The notes beneath the pieces were generated by a model. It ran no database searches. It saw nothing but the letters and a program-made list of their open reading frames with translations, and had not been told where the DNA came from. A stretch of DNA of 64,000 nucleotides from Prostheceraeus crozeri. Taxonomy: Eukaryota; Platyhelminthes; Polycladida; Euryleptidae. This document shows, piece after piece, positions 39,401 through 51,642 of this stretch (positions are counted from its first letter, which is position 1; every line of letters starts with the position of its first letter). Position numbers and translations under genes: made by a program. The stretch lies in contig CAJQUW010011065.1 in the NCBI GenBank assembly GCA_907163375.1, forward strand, positions 124,001-188,000. The letters are read 5' to 3'.

Positions 39401-40437
39401 GTAAACTTTTGCTTACTCAATTTGATAAAGAAAATTATCTAGTCCACTTTTCCATCTTAAAATTTTATCTAGAAATGGGGATGATTTTACAAACAGTTCA
39501 CCGCATTATCGAATTTAGACAGAAAGCCTTTCTGAAACCATATATTGATAGTGACAGCCAGAAACGTGCACTAGCCCAAAATAATTTTGAAAAGGATTTT
39601 TATAAATATAAGAATAATAGTCTTTTTGGTAAGACGATGGAGGGTGTTAGAAAACGTATTAACTATAAACTTGTGAATCATAGTGACAAATTTCAAAAGT
39701 TAGCGACATCCCCTCTCTTTGTTGATAGAGATATTATAGATGATAAGTTAGTTGGTGTTAAAATGATAAAATCAGAAGTAGAGTTGTGCAAGCCCATCTA
39801 CATTGGACAAGCTGTATTAAATTATTCCAAGCTTGAAATGTATCAACTCTTCTATAGAATATTAAAACCATGTCCTCTAATTAAAGACGTGCGTTTGCTG
39901 GGTGGTGATACAGACAGTTTCTTTTTAAGTATCGCTGCTCAGAATGAATTAAACTTCAATGAAATAGGAAAATCTCTAGAAAATTATTTTGATACGTCAA
40001 ATCATCCTACAGATCACCCACTATACTCTACTAAAAATAAAGCAAAATTAGGATGCTTTAAAGATGAAATGGCAAGAAAGGAAGTTGAGGAAACGATTCT
40101 TCTTCGTTCTAAAATGCATTCTATGAAACCAAAAGACTCCAATGACAGTATTAAGCGCGCAAAAGGCATATCTAAGTCGATTGTTGTAAATATGAAACAT
40201 AGGGTCTATAAGAAGGCCTTTAAAAATAAGTGTGTATCGTTTGTCAACATGACCATCTTAAAATCAAGGACACATGAGGTAAAAACTCATACATTTAGGA
40301 AGCGAGCACTTTCAGCGTTGGAGAATAAGAGGTGTTGGATAGGACATAACATATCTCTTCCACATGGACATCCTGATACAAACACATCACTATCCAAGAG
40401 AATTAAACTCACACTACCACATTCAGGAGATGTGTAA
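36488..40437 (+). pseudogene. Polinton B protein-primed family B DNA polymerase
   Basis: Homologue of 13355-17332 with the same motif order: zinc-finger N terminus, 'YADVECYID' exonuclease I, 'DHDHITGKFRNAPCSRC', 'YYDQNNLYGSSLSKPLP' motif A, 'KYKNNSLFGKTME' motif B and 'GGDTDSFFLSI' motif C. ATG is followed by GTAAGT as in A. The open part 38395-40437 is 680 codons. Nucleotide similarity to A is clearly lower here than in the neighbouring virion-protein genes. Fossil with several breaks. Confidence 0.92.
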
Positions 40438-40639
40438 ATAGATTCAGCCTCAAATCAGTATTTTGATGATGCTTTTGTTGACATTCATTGTTGTTTTGCG
40501 TATCGCTTTAGATTGCACTTCCTTGTGAATATATGCCTACAGTCAGCCCATTCCCCCTATATCTGTGAAAAGACTTTTTCATACATATATTTTTATTTCA
40601 ATAAAATTTTACAATGACTTTACTTTGTTTTCCGAAACA

Positions 40640-41933
40640 CTAAAGTTACGAGGGATTTAGTATTTTTGACATGGATGCACTCATGTAGACCATTTGTAAT
40701 TTTGATAGAAATAGATGGTATAGTTTGTTTGATAACAGGATGGTAGAAAATAGGTTGAAACATCTTCTCGACTATTCAAAATATAAAGCATCCTTAACAT
40801 GAATGAAATCACGTGAAATGTGTTCTTTTTCCTCGCCAACAGAAATAGGTAGAATCAAATCACTTTGAATGTAAAGGTGTTGTTCATGTTTATCAAATGT
40901 CATTGGTGTTTCTATACCAAATCGCAGTAAACATATTTTGTAGCATTGAAAAGCCAAAGAGTTTTTTCAAATTTTTGCTCAATTGACATTGAATGTCATC
41001 TCCCAGTTTTAGAACAACGCGTTGATTTTCAATTGAAAACGAAATGTGGTGTGTCTCTACATCATATTTACTTTTCATCACATGCTTCAACTTCTGTTGT
41101 ATATAAGGATTTACTACATGAATGAAGCTTTCAACTGTATGATATAGACGCGACATTATATTGATAGCAACTTTAGATTCTTCATAAGACTGGTAAATTT
41201 TCTTGATGCGATCACCATAGATGTCCACCCACCATTCATCATTAACTGAATCAGCTTTAGTGTGATATTCATGAGAAGCATAAACCAAACCGCTACCAAT
41301 AATAGGTGTTGGATGTCTTACAAAATGACGCAAGGTTGGAGAGAAATAAACTGTAAGTTTGTCATTATACTTCTGAATAACCAACTTACCCTTCCGAGCC
41401 ATGACTTTCTCTCCATACTTCTTACCCACAGTCTCATTCAATCGTTTTACTAACTCAATAAGTGATAAAGGTTGAACACCACGCTTTTTCAAAATGATGC
41501 GTTCTTCACATTCTACAACATCTTCATCAAATATTTTAAATTTATAATGAAATTTGTTGATTCGATTTGAATAAACTTTTTTAACATTTGCAGTAGCAAT
41601 TGACGTTAGATGTAGACCATGCCCAAAACCGAGATTTGGATGGAATTCATTATCCAACCTCAGTGTAAGACCTTTAGTAAAACAATGAAAGCGAAGGAAC
41701 TGTCTCCCACTCCAATGATAGATAGCAAACTCATAAACTTTCTGATCCTCATTCTTCATGATGGAAGTATTGCCACTATTGAATTCCTTAATAATTTTCT
41801 CATTCCCAAATGGACCATAATAATCTGATTTTATCTGAATCCATTCATAGTTCCACTTTCCATCTGACGTTAAATTGTATGGGAACTGGAATGTATTATT
41901 CATCGTTATTCCATCATGGGTGCGAGGAGTCAA
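40640..41933 (-). pseudogene. Polinton B 'WEVGV'-family virion protein, large part
   Basis: The longest version of this protein here (open over 40893-41933): 'MNNTFQFPYNLTSDGKWNY', 'HWSGRQFLRFHCFTKGLTL', 'LGFGHGLHLTSIATANVKK', 'VARKGKLVIQKYNDK'-type middle, and a charged C-terminal half. Partner of 17512-18642. Function unknown, likely virion structural. Confidence 0.55.
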
Positions 41934-41944
41934 TATAATTTCTT

Positions 41945-42134
41945 ACAAATCATTCACATTCTGAATATTGCTATCATAGCAAATACTATAAACGCTCACC
42001 TCCCATTCACCTTCTAGATGTAGTAAGCGATTTAATTCTACTCGATAGTCTGATGGTTCATTATTAGGAAATTTTTTCATAGAAGCATTGCTGGGTAAGT
42101 AAATCAGAAACGAATCTCTATTTTAACTTTCCAT
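41945..42134 (-). pseudogene. Small 'WEVGV' module protein of Polinton B
   Basis: Decayed counterpart of 18645-18860 ('YLPSNASM', 'HLEGEWEVS'). Confidence 0.5.
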
Positions 42135-42173
42135 ACTAATCACATTGGAAAAATATATTAGCATACTTTTGCA

Positions 42174-43577
42174 TTAACTCTTCATTCGGAAATGGAGTGT
42201 GATACTTGTTACAGCATCTTTATGAAAAGGAATCAACGCACCAGCATCGTCATAAATTGCAATATCAATTTGTGGGATGTAGTTTGATTTCAGCTTTGTA
42301 TAATGCACTTTCTTGAAAGTATGCTCAGATAAAATACTGCAGCTTTTTGGCTGGCATGGTATCATTGCTAGCAATGGAGCTTCAACATCTCCCACACGTA
42401 CATCTTCACCAATATTGGAATATATCTGAAAATAGTTAATACGACGCGATAGCGACATGTCTGCGCTAGCTTTGGTTACAGTACCACTTTTAAAGATATT
42501 TTGATCAAAACCCAAAATGTCCATTAGAGTTTTATCCATAATTAGTTCAACATCTTTCCCACTTACAGTGAGAGACAAAGCACCTTCTTTTTCAGAAAAT
42601 GAAACATGTTGCTCATTAATCACTTCATTTAAATAATCTACAACCAATTTAACTGAAGTAATAATGCGAGGCATCAACACTCTTGTTTAATGTAAAATAC
42701 CACCTAAAGGCTATATACGCTTTCTGTATAAAGATGCGGACCATTCTGTATCAAATTGATTTGACCTTTCACATGGCAAATATTGCATGTCAAATTTTCC
42801 ATGAAAAGCTGCAGAACGATGTCGTAAGAACTGATGAAAATCTTTTGAACAAACTAATACTAGATCATCATCATTTAATTTACTTATTGCAATATGATTA
42901 GATGATTTGATATAAGTCAATGTTGCCACTTGTTTACCATCAACTCGAAGGAGATAATTAAATTTCTTCAATAATGTTTCAGGAGTCATGTTTGTCTTTC
43001 TTGCCTTAATCACAATCTTCTTCACCAACGTCTTCTCATTTTTTGGATTAAGATCTACATAATAAGCTTCCTCTCGATATATTAACTGTTTATGACCACT
43101 TCAGTGGTAATTAACGTTATAATTATCATAGCTTGTTAAGGTGCTAGCAAGGTAACCTAAATCATTTCTTAAACTCGGACTCAAAGCAACAATCCAATCT
43201 TTATCAACTACATGATATACATAATTATGATCACCACTGTGCGGAGTAAATTGGACAATGTGATTGCACGCTTTATTCAGGAAATCATATACGAATTTCT
43301 GACATGATAGAAGATCTTTCCTCGGCCATTGTGGAATGAATACTCGGTAGTCCCTTTCACATTGGCAAGCAGCTGTGCGTCTCATATTAATAGTCATCGC
43401 CTCATGATCAAAAGTATAGACACAGTTACTGTGAACAAGTTGCGTGACCCCTACTTCCCACTCTCCATTTAGCTTTTGTATATTATCAATGGGAGCAGAA
43501 AAGATAGCGGCTCGATTACTAGCAAATCTATTTGTTGCTGCATTGCTAAGCAAAACATGGTAAAACGACATTTTCAT
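42174..43577 (-). pseudogene. Polinton B second 'WEVGV'-family virion protein
   Basis: Starts 'MSFYHVLLSNAATNRFASNR' with 'LNGEWEVGVTQLVHSN'. The C terminus 'AVTSITLHFRMKS' is identical to A. Fossil; counterpart of 18892-20290. Confidence 0.6.
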
Positions 43578-43616
43578 ATTCTGGTGATCTATATATTACC
43601 AATTTGCATAACATCA

Positions 43617-43975
43617 TGAAGACTTGGATTTTGGATTCTCAACAATACATCAAAGTTGATCGCAATGGAAACGTTCATTTCAAAAATTCTCATGGAAATA
43701 CATCGAGAGGAATTACATTAACATGGCGGCAATTTTTTAATCTTAATGACATCATGAGGGATTTGGAAGATTTTTAAACGCTAAAATTCATCTCTTTGGG
43801 TAATCAAGTTTGGCTTCAACATTACAGAAATGAAATTCAAATCTGTCATTCTGATTCCTCAATCTATTTTTCACTTCGCAAATACAATTGGGAAAAATAT
43901 AAAAGATGGATACATCGCTCCATTATGTAATTTATTCGTCGAGAGTTCATCGCTTTGCTATGCAAATCTTAATCA
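43617..43975 (+). pseudogene. Forward-island protein 1 of Polinton B
   Basis: 'MKTWILDSQQYIKVDRNGNV' onward, the counterpart of 20326-20682. Decayed. Confidence 0.5.
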
Positions 43976-44008
43976 GACACCACCTTCAACACAGAGTTAC
44001 GCTCCATC

Positions 44009-44440
44009 ATGAAGAGTTGGAAATTAGATTCCCTACAGCATGTTGATATTGATTATGATCAAAACGTTTATTTCAAAGACTATGCTGGAAATATGAGAAG
44101 AGAATTTGCTTTATCATATCGACATTTTCAGTGCCTAAATCATATCATGAAGGACTTGAAAAACTTCTGTATAAAAAGACATTCACACATAGGAAATCGC
44201 ATATGGTTGCGACTTAAAAAGCAACGAATACAAATCTATCATTCCCAACTTTCTATCTGCTTTACATTTCATCAAGGTAGTTGGGAAAAGTATAAGAGGA
44301 AGATACATTGCTCTATTTACTCAATTTTTCATCATGAGACGTCATCGTTACAACATTATCCGCCGCATCAGACTCTATACCAAAATCGATCTCGCAACAT
44401 TGCATCAACAAATTTCAAACAGCAAGTATTATCCGGTTCG
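44009..44440 (+). CDS. Forward-island protein 2 of Polinton B, possible PC4-like fold
   Basis: Better preserved than in A: 'MKSWKLDSLQHVDIDYDQNV', 'REFALSYRHFQCLNHIMKDL', 'IGNRIWLRLKKQRIQIYHS' and 'FTFHQGSWEKYKRKIHCSI'. The frame stays open to 44653, but the part beyond about 44440 overlaps the TBP homologue and is probably not used. Each half ends with a helix starting at a Trp/Tyr/Phe, as in PC4/SUB1, which is suggestive only. Confidence 0.5.
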
Positions 44441-44870
44441 ACCGCAAATGTTAGTGGTGAAGATGAGCAATTTACGGAACCTTCAACTCTTTCCAAACAG
44501 TACGGTATAAATTCTCGGCGCCCCTTCTCATTCATCGGCGCGGTTAATGCGCTTAGAGCTGCAGAAACAACTACATCGGATATGGAAGACGGAGAAGTGT
44601 GTGATGTCGAATCTGACTGTGAACAATATGGTGATCTCCACTCAATTGACTGAAGATGTATCGTTTTCGAAGATTCATAGCAGCAGCTACAATTTGTGTT
44701 ATGAGCCAGAACGTTTTCCTGCAGCTCTCATTAATTGTTGGAATCCTGTGCATATTGCAATCTTTCACAACAGTAAAGTTATCATTACTGGACTGAAATC
44801 AGAAGTGCAAGCAGATACGATCCTAGACCATTTAATCGAATATGTACACACCCAGCGGATTGTGAAATAA
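44334..44870 (+). pseudogene. TATA-binding-protein homologue encoded by Polinton B
   Basis: Spans about 179 codons from 'MRRHRYNIIRRIRLYTKIDL' (TBP lobe 1 start; compare 'NIVSTVNLGCKLDLKT') and 'SKYYPVRPQMLVVKM' (TBP 'AEYNPKRFAAVIMRI') to lobe 2 with 'LTVNNMVISTQL', 'YEPERFPAALINC', 'HIAIFHNSKVIITGL' and 'ILDHLIEYV'. Two-lobe order and spacing match eukaryotic TBP. Fossil. Independent of the A copy, so the gene was present in their common ancestor. Confidence 0.82.
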
Positions 44871-44911
44871 ACACAATTTTTATTCCAATATGATGATGTT
44901 TTATTTCAAAT

Positions 44912-45362
44912 CATTATAGAACTTACAAATCATCTTTTCATTAGAAGATGGATTACATGAAAACTTTTGAATAACAGATTTAAATCGGCGTACATGCAAA
45001 CGTTTTAAAATGAAGTATAATACGAAAGCACCTTAAGTTGATGAAAGTGGATGTTGTAGTATGCGCTCATTTCGTTGATATTGACGAGTATGTTTTCTCA
45101 ACCACTGTTGTGTTGGTATATTTGGAGGTTGAGCAAGAGAGTCAAATAGTTCACCGCGTCTGTCTTTTCCAATAAAGATAGCTTTCCAATGTTCACCTTC
45201 TAAATTCTTTGACTGAGTGTTGAATACAATAAAGATGGGATACTGTTTTACTGTAGTTGATAGGGTACCTAGCGAATAGACATTATCAAAAGCTTTCAAC
45301 GTAGCTTTATCTGCATTACGCTGTACCTTAGCTTTAATATCATCAGCATTCAACCAACTCAT
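44912..45362 (-). pseudogene. Polinton B adenain-like protease
   Basis: 'MSWLNADDIKAKVQ', 'GEHWKAIFIGKDRRGELFD', 'NERILQHPLSST'. Counterpart of 21598-22059. Fossil. Confidence 0.8.
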
Positions 45363-46638
45363 TAACGATTATAGTGAAGAATCACGTCACAATACTTAGT
45401 TATTTCAATATTTGAATCAAAAACTGCATAAATCAATACATTGATCGTCGCAGCTAGCGTTGTTCTAAACTCCAGATCCAAGCGAATATTATGAGGAACG
45501 TTAGCTTGACGATAAGGTGCACTAATATCACTGTCGGCAGTCAAATCAAATGCATAAATAGTATAGCCATTCTTAAACTCTTTCATTGTAAGCCCGTTGC
45601 TGTCGTCGGTGTTGTAAAAGCCAAAGACATTCATATAGTCAACATAGCTGCGCGAAAGTTGATAAGAAGAGAAGTCTGGTTTATAGGGCGGTCCAGGATG
45701 ACTGACACCATTTACGCGTAAAGCAATTTCGCTCAAACTGTTGTTTGAAGTTGAAAGAATTCTTCTTGACATTGCCATTGAATGCATCATTTTCAACCAT
45801 TGCTACCATTAGCAGTTTTGGTATTTCTGATGGAAATAAACCATCTTTCACAAAACTCTTTTGATCTTTAGGAATAGTAAATGTGTGAAGCTTTGTATGT
45901 TGAATGGGATAAATAGCATTGCTACGGTTGAGACCCTCAGCATGTCCTCTAATTACACTTGGATTAGCTTCCACTCGACGAATGTATAGCGTAAGATCTT
46001 CCACATGGATTTTAAAATTGACAACTTTAGCATATGCATTCAGCAAAAAATCAGGTTTGTTCAATGTAAGTTTGACTCGCATGCTGGTATTACAGAGTAA
46101 AAATTTTGACTGTCTGAAGAAGTCAAGATTTAGTGGACCATATAGCTGACATACTTTATTATCTTTAATCAAAGCAGATCGCTTTACAAAAGCAGCGTTT
46201 TTTCTCACTATCGCTTTGTGTTGCTTGATCTCTATACCATCCCATTGCTTCCATATGACTCTTTTGTGCTGACGGATGAAACTGTGATACATGATTGAAA
46301 TATGCTTTATAGGGATAATCGCTTGGTCTACCTTCTACCTGTTGCTCTCCAATAGCTAGAGAAACATCACGAAATAGTGTTGCTAGCGGTAAATTGTTCA
46401 GACCAACTTTATGTGCATCATCGATGTTGGTACCATCTGCTTGCTGAATTCTGAACCGCACATCAACCATCGGATAATTTAAATCAATGTAGTCATCACT
46501 AGCGCCAGGAATGACAAATTCAATTGGGCCAGTATTCTCAGCAGTTCGAGGATGATAATCTACAATACTTGAACTAAGAATATCTGTCTGTATCGCTTGT
46601 TGCTCAAACAAACAAAAATTTGAAGTTTTACACTCCAT
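45362..46638 (-). pseudogene. Polinton B major capsid protein (double jelly-roll)
   Basis: 'MECKTSNFCLFEQQAIQTDI', 'IEFVIPGASDDYIDL', 'MRVKLTLNKPDFLLNAY' and 'SGYTIYAFDLTAD'-type end. Counterpart of 22059-23336. Fossil. Confidence 0.85.
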
Positions 46639-46640
46639 GA

Positions 46641-47105
46641 TTAGAAGTCATGACAGCGCCGTCGTTTAGAACGCGATGAAGGATTAGAGCGCGCACGGCG
46701 TTTGCGTGAATGCCTTTTCTTAGATTTGCGTGAAGTTCGCGTCTTACCAGCTCCGCGCTGTTTTCTTTTTCTTCTAACATTCATTCGTTTAGGTGCTTTC
46801 TTTTGTCGATTACGAGTCAAGGATTCCTGTAATGTTCTTAAACCGAATTCCTTCCCACGATTTAGTAAAGTACTCTTTATATTTTTTCCACTGGCAATAT
46901 CATTGACAACATTGCCAGCAAAGCCAACAGCATCACCTAAAACAGATCGTTTTAAAGTTTTTCCGACAGTAGATAAGAGAGGAGTTGCAACAGATTTCAG
47001 CGCGCCAAATATACTACCTCCACGTTGACGGCGAGCACCACTGTAAATTGTATCCGCGCCACTTACATAGGAGGGCCGTGAATAAAACGATGCAGTCGGA
47101 TTCAT
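46641..47105 (-). CDS. Polinton B pVI/pX-like basic virion protein
   Basis: 154 residues, open: 'MNPTASFYSRPSYVSGADT', 'GGSIFGALKSVATPLLSTVG', basic C terminus 'KKRHSRKRRARSNPSSRSKR'. Counterpart of 23339-23794. Confidence 0.7.
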   Translation of the reverse strand: MNPTASFYSRPSYVSGADTIYSGARRQRGGSIFGALKSVATPLLSTVGKTLKRSVLGDAVGFAGNVVNDIASGKNIKSTLLNRGKEFGLRTLQESLTRNRQKKAPKRMNVRRKRKQRGAGKTRTSRKSKKRHSRKRRARSNPSSRSKRRRCHDF

Positions 47106-47145
47106 TACTTAAATCTTGAACTCGCAAGTTATAGTTTTGCATACA

Positions 47146-48234
47146 TCACTTGCGATCACTTTGATGAAAAATGTCTGCACGACGCATCCAAGAGTTCATA
47201 CTTGAAGGATAACCGAGCCATTTAACAAGACACCATTCTTCGCCTTGACGTTTTTTGCAACGGATGATTTTCTCTACTAAATATGTTTCACTTTCAGTGA
47301 CCAACTCAATCTCATCACGGTAAAAGCTGCCATCTATTTCTTCATTATCGTAATCTTTCAACTTGTAAGTTGTTGGAGAGTCTTTTTTATTGACACTTGA
47401 AACTGTGAAAATTTCTTCTGTCGAATTCGGGAGATAATCTTTGGCAAAAACACTCTTCACTTTTGATATGCGAACTTTATCGCCTATTTTTACATCATTT
47501 TTTGCATTATTATGCTGACGTTGGAATGTTTCACGCACTTCATCTACATTGTCAGCATTCACATCTGCTGGTCTGAGTCCAATAGAGCGATGTACAGAGT
47601 GATTGTAGGCATGTACCGTATCTTGTAGAATCTTTTTCCAATTTTGTGTTAAGTTGGCAGTAAAATGTCGTCACAAGCGATTTTTCAATGTGCGGTTAAA
47701 ACGTTCAACTAATGCAGCCTCATAAGCACTCTTTACACTAAGCAACTCAATGTCATATCTCTCAAATAATCTTCCCACATGCTAATTTTCGAACTCTTTT
47801 CCTTGATCACTCTGAATTCTCTTTGGAATACGACCCTCTTGGAAAATGGACTGAAATGCCTTTGCTACTCGTTTACCTTCTTTAGTTTTTCGAGGTAGAG
47901 CCCACGCATATCGCGAGAAAATATCAATTACTGTCAAAATAAAATTATTTCCCGAGTTATGTTTTGAAATGGAGGCAACGTCACACAAATCTGCCTGCCA
48001 CTGTTCATCAATGTCATGAGTAATATAATGACGGGTACGGTACTTCTTTTTCGCTTGTTTGTGGAGTGTATAGGTAGCCTGACCCTTTGACCATTGTTTA
48101 ACTTGTGAGTGTGGAAGACCACTCGCTTTTGACAATTTCTTTATAGATGCAAATCCTGCTGGATGTTTTACATCATAATATATTGACTTTAAAAGTTCAT
48201 GTGATGACGACTGACTCATTCTCCTTCTTCTCAT
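47146..48234 (-). pseudogene. Polinton B integrase with chromodomain
   Basis: 'MRRRRMSQSSSHELLKSIYY' start, 'DEQWQADLCDV', 'RIQSDQGKEFEN', SH3-like 'KIGDKVRISKV' and chromodomain 'YLVEKIIRCKKRQGEEWCL'. Counterpart of 23836-24924. Fossil. Confidence 0.88.
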
Positions 48235-48406
48235 GTTTTTGCTTTCTTAAATTTTTACACTTACAACAGCCACAAGATTTAGCAGATTTACGTTCATGTT
48301 CACATTGCGTAGGAGTCTCACTGTAAGAGCTGGCACAGCAAGTACATGCTACATCAACATGCACCTCCGGCGGTTCATTACATGGCATGCAACACAATTG
48401 CTTCAT
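48197..48406 (-). CDS. Small Cys-rich protein overlapping the integrase start (Polinton B)
   Basis: 'MKQLCCMPCNEPPEVHVDV', 'ACTCCASS', 'CEHERKSAKSCGCCKCKN'. It has the same 38-bp overlap with the integrase as in A, and its cysteines are conserved while other positions vary. Confidence 0.65.
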   Translation of the reverse strand: MKQLCCMPCNEPPEVHVDVACTCCASSYSETPTQCEHERKSAKSCGCCKCKNLRKQKHEKKENESVVIT

Positions 48407-48407
48407 A

Positions 48408-50980
48408 TTAATAGTCTGAGAACATATATTTCTTTGGTGGAGATCTTTTACGTCTCTCTTCCTCTTGTTTGCCTAGAGGATGTACATCTACGTCGTTCTC
48501 TTCCTCTTGTTTTCTTAGTAAGTGTGGAAGGAGATGTAGAAGGTAAACTCTTAAACAAATTTCGTGGCATTGTAACACTCCTAATTTTAGGAACAGAATT
48601 AACATTTGAAGTAGCATCAACTTCTGAAGTTGAATCAAGTTCTTTCAATGTTTCATTATTCAATGCAAATTTTGGAACATTTTGCTTTTTCAATAGTTGA
48701 AGAAAATATGGCCAACCATGTGATTTATACCAAATGATTTATACAGTTGATCAGAAATGTGAAATATTGCATGAGATATTTTGTCTGTATGTTCGAAACG
48801 ATACCCGTTAGCCAAGTGCAGACGTCAGAAAATGAGAAACCCTGGATTACATCTGTGATAAAAAGTCTGATAAACCAGCGTTGGACTGCATGCAGACGCA
48901 AAGACTTTTCCCTGTACTGCCATTTAAGAGATAAGGTCAAAGAAGAAATTAAGAAGGCAAAGTTAAAATGGGCCTCAAAAGCCAAGAAGTCATCCAAGCA
49001 ACCATGGCAAGTAGTTAACAGCGTGTGCAATAAGAAAGGGGATGACGCCGTAAATCGACTTATTACCAGCTACTCGTCTGTGAATGAAACTGTAAATGAT
49101 GTGAACAGGGTATTTGTGTCTGCCTTTACACAGAACAGTGCTGTCCGAAAATTCCGAATCCTTGATACAGACACGCGCCTAATTATTTGCGTCGAAGAAG
49201 TTGAGAAAGAATTGATAAAACTGAAACCTGTTAAAGCCTTTGGTAACGATCAAGTGCCTACTATACTCTACAAGGTTGCAGCAAGGATTTTGGCTCCTCC
49301 TCTAACTCACTTATTTAACATTATCATTCAAGTTGATACTTTTCCACGCATTTGGAAATACGCTCACGTAGTGCCGGTACCGAAAATTTCGAAACCAACT
49401 ATTCACGACCTTAGACCTATCAGTCTCTTACCTGTTCCAAGCAAGATATTGGAAAGGTTGATAACAACTCAACTCACTGACTACTTCACAGTTGCTGCTG
49501 GCTCCAATCAGCACGGAGGAATTCGTGGTTCATCAACAACAACGGCCTCAATCGTAATCCATGAACAAGTAACGAAAATGATAGATGGCATGGATGTGAC
49601 AGCAGTTCAAATAATGGAGTACGATTTGAGGAAAGCGTTCGACAGTCTTGGTCATGCAGTTATTCTAAAACGTCTTATAGATTGTCATTTTCCACCATAT
49701 TTTGTAAATTTGATGTCGTCCTATCTTTTTGATCGCACGCAAAGTGTTCGTGTCGACACATCTATTAGCGAAGTTGTTCACGTTACGTCTGGAATAAGTC
49801 GAGGATCCGTTTTTGGTCCTTTGTTGTTCAACGCTGTGTGTGGTGGCCTCAAGCCATTAAATTCAAAGTACTTAATCATCAAATATATTGATGATATCAC
49901 AATTTGTGTCCCATTGTATAAAGACTGTATTAATGACCATGTGTTGAATGAGCATTATAATATAATGAAATGGGCTGACGAAGTAAACCTCTCAATTAAT
50001 CATGTAAAATCTAAATGCATTTTTGTGAAGAAGTTGTCAAATTGTGAACCAATACCCTTACCGGAAATTGAATTTGTCGATAGCCATGCTATTTTGGGTG
50101 TAACGTGGTCGAGTAATTTAACATGGAAAACTCATTTTGATAACATTTCGAGAATTTTTGTCCAAAGAACTTATTGTCTGCGAGTATGTAACTTTGTCTA
50201 ATTAAATCGAAAACCTCCAACGACAAGCTCATCGAATAATATGTGGGAAAGACTCTTGTGAGAAATGTCTCTAGCCTTTAGATGTAAGACGAAGGAACAT
50301 CTCTTTGTCCTTGTTTAGGAAAACAAAAGACCCTTTTCATTGTCTCAATCAATTCTTACCAGTTCACAGTAACCGTTCTGAGCGTTTCATAATGCCGTCA
50401 TTCAGGACAATCCGACGAAAGGCATTTTTTTTGTGTTTATGACTTTGCTGATAAATGACCTTCATAACATTTTGTGATATCTTGTATTGGTTCTGTTAAT
50501 TCAATGAACGCCCACTCAAGTTGCAAATTACTTGATTTTCATTTGATTCAATATACGATTATGAATGAATGAATGTGGGACATAACCTTGTCCACGTTTT
50601 CTACGCGTTGCATACTGAATCAAGTCTTCATAACGCGAAGCGCAAATAATTTTATCATCATCTGTAATGATTTCACCTCTATCATTCACATTGAGATATG
50701 GTTCAATGCTGTTGAAAAGAGCTATTGCATGTGCACGAGATGCTAAAGGTGTAGCAGTCGAAACAGAGTCATGCATCTTATTCTTCAAACTTTTCAATTC
50801 CTCAACAGTTTCCGATTGCAAAAAAACTGCGCGATATGGATCTTTGATATGTGCATTTTCCTGATAATCCAGTTCTTTCTCATAAATTTGATTTGCTAGA
50901 GATTGCTTTACTTGCTGTAAAGCAGTCAATTGCACATATTCATCCTGAGGAATAACAATCATGCGAGAATAGGAGCTCAT
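48408..50980 (-). pseudogene. Polinton B conserved virion/core protein, split by a LINE
   Basis: Start at 50980 'MSSYSRMIVIPQDEYVQL'. Reads to 'RKRGQGYVPH' at about 50578, is interrupted by the LINE, and continues as 'NVPKFALNNETLKELDS' from about 48700. Counterpart of 25104-25796. Confidence 0.65.
48723..50572 (+). mobile_element. 5'-truncated LINE inserted in Polinton B (CR1/Jockey-like group)
   Basis: About 1.85 kb, flanked by a 5-bp duplication ATGTG (48718-48722 and 50573-50577). Open frame 48747-50201 carries RT blocks 'LRPISLLPVPSKILERLI', 'NQHGGIRGSSTTTA', 'MEYDLRKAFDSLGHAVI' (motif A), 'VTSGISRGSVFGPLLFN' (motif B), 'IKYIDDITICVPL' (YxDD) and 'NLSINHVKSKCIFV'. RT thumb remnants continue to about 50430 with stops. 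The 3' end is a short ATGA repeat at about 50558-50572. The RT frame is open for 484 codons, so the insertion is fairly recent. Confidence 0.9.
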
Positions 50981-51642
50981 GGTTTGTAGATAATCATAGG
51001 CTTTTTCAAAATATCACTTCGAAATCTAAATTCTTCCGGACACTCTTGTGTAAAATCAATAAACAAGTAACCGTGTGGTTTTTCAGTTGCTGCTTGAAAA
51101 ATTTCAATTAAGGCTTTTGAACCTCTTGGCGAAACTTGTCGCGCTAAAATTTCAAATTGACTTCTATCTCGCGGATTCTTAAAGATAGCGTAATAGTGTG
51201 CATTCAGGTATCGTGTGCAGGCTTCTTTCCCATCAGGAAAAAAAGTTTGCGTGATATAGATTATAAAGCACCTTTTTTGATGTGCTGCGCGAGTGAACAT
51301 ATCTGTAACGTCTTTAGAATTCTTGCTTTCCTTCAATAGATCATCCAATACAACGACATCGTTGGACTCTATCTTATCAGCTCGAATAATTCCTTCATTT
51401 CGAATAAAGTTACGACGTTGCAATTCCTGAAAGAGTGACGGCTGATAAATACCATAGCACCAAAAAACTGGAATGATAGGTTCCCTAAACAAGTATTTTC
51501 TTTTGTCTAGCAAATTCAGAGTGAAAACAGTTTTACCTGCATGAGATGGACCTGATACAGTCAGAACGATATCACATTGAAGTCTGAAATCCATTTTGAT
51601 ACTTTGAGACTCAACATTTGCATAATTAACGCTTAAAGCCAA
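50977..51642 (-). CDS. Polinton B packaging ATPase
   Basis: 221 residues, open: Walker A 'SGPSHAGKTVFTLNLLDKR', Walker B 'SNDVVVLDDLL', 'CFIIYITQTFFPDG'. One of the best-kept genes of this older element. Counterpart of 25793-26458. Confidence 0.92.
   Translation of the reverse strand: MALSVNYANVESQSIKMDFRLQCDIVLTVSGPSHAGKTVFTLNLLDKRKYLFREPIIPVFWCYGIYQPSLFQELQRRNFIRNEGIIRADKIESNDVVVLDDLLKESKNSKDVTDMFTRAAHQKRCFIIYITQTFFPDGKEACTRYLNAHYYAIFKNPRDRSQFEILARQVSPRGSKALIEIFQAATEKPHGYLFIDFTQECPEEFRFRSDILKKPMIIYKP

Noticed and set aside
44440-44653. C-terminal extension of forward-island protein 2 in Polinton B
   Set aside because: Overlaps the TBP homologue in another frame, and A stops at the equivalent of about 44440; probably read-through of an open frame by chance.
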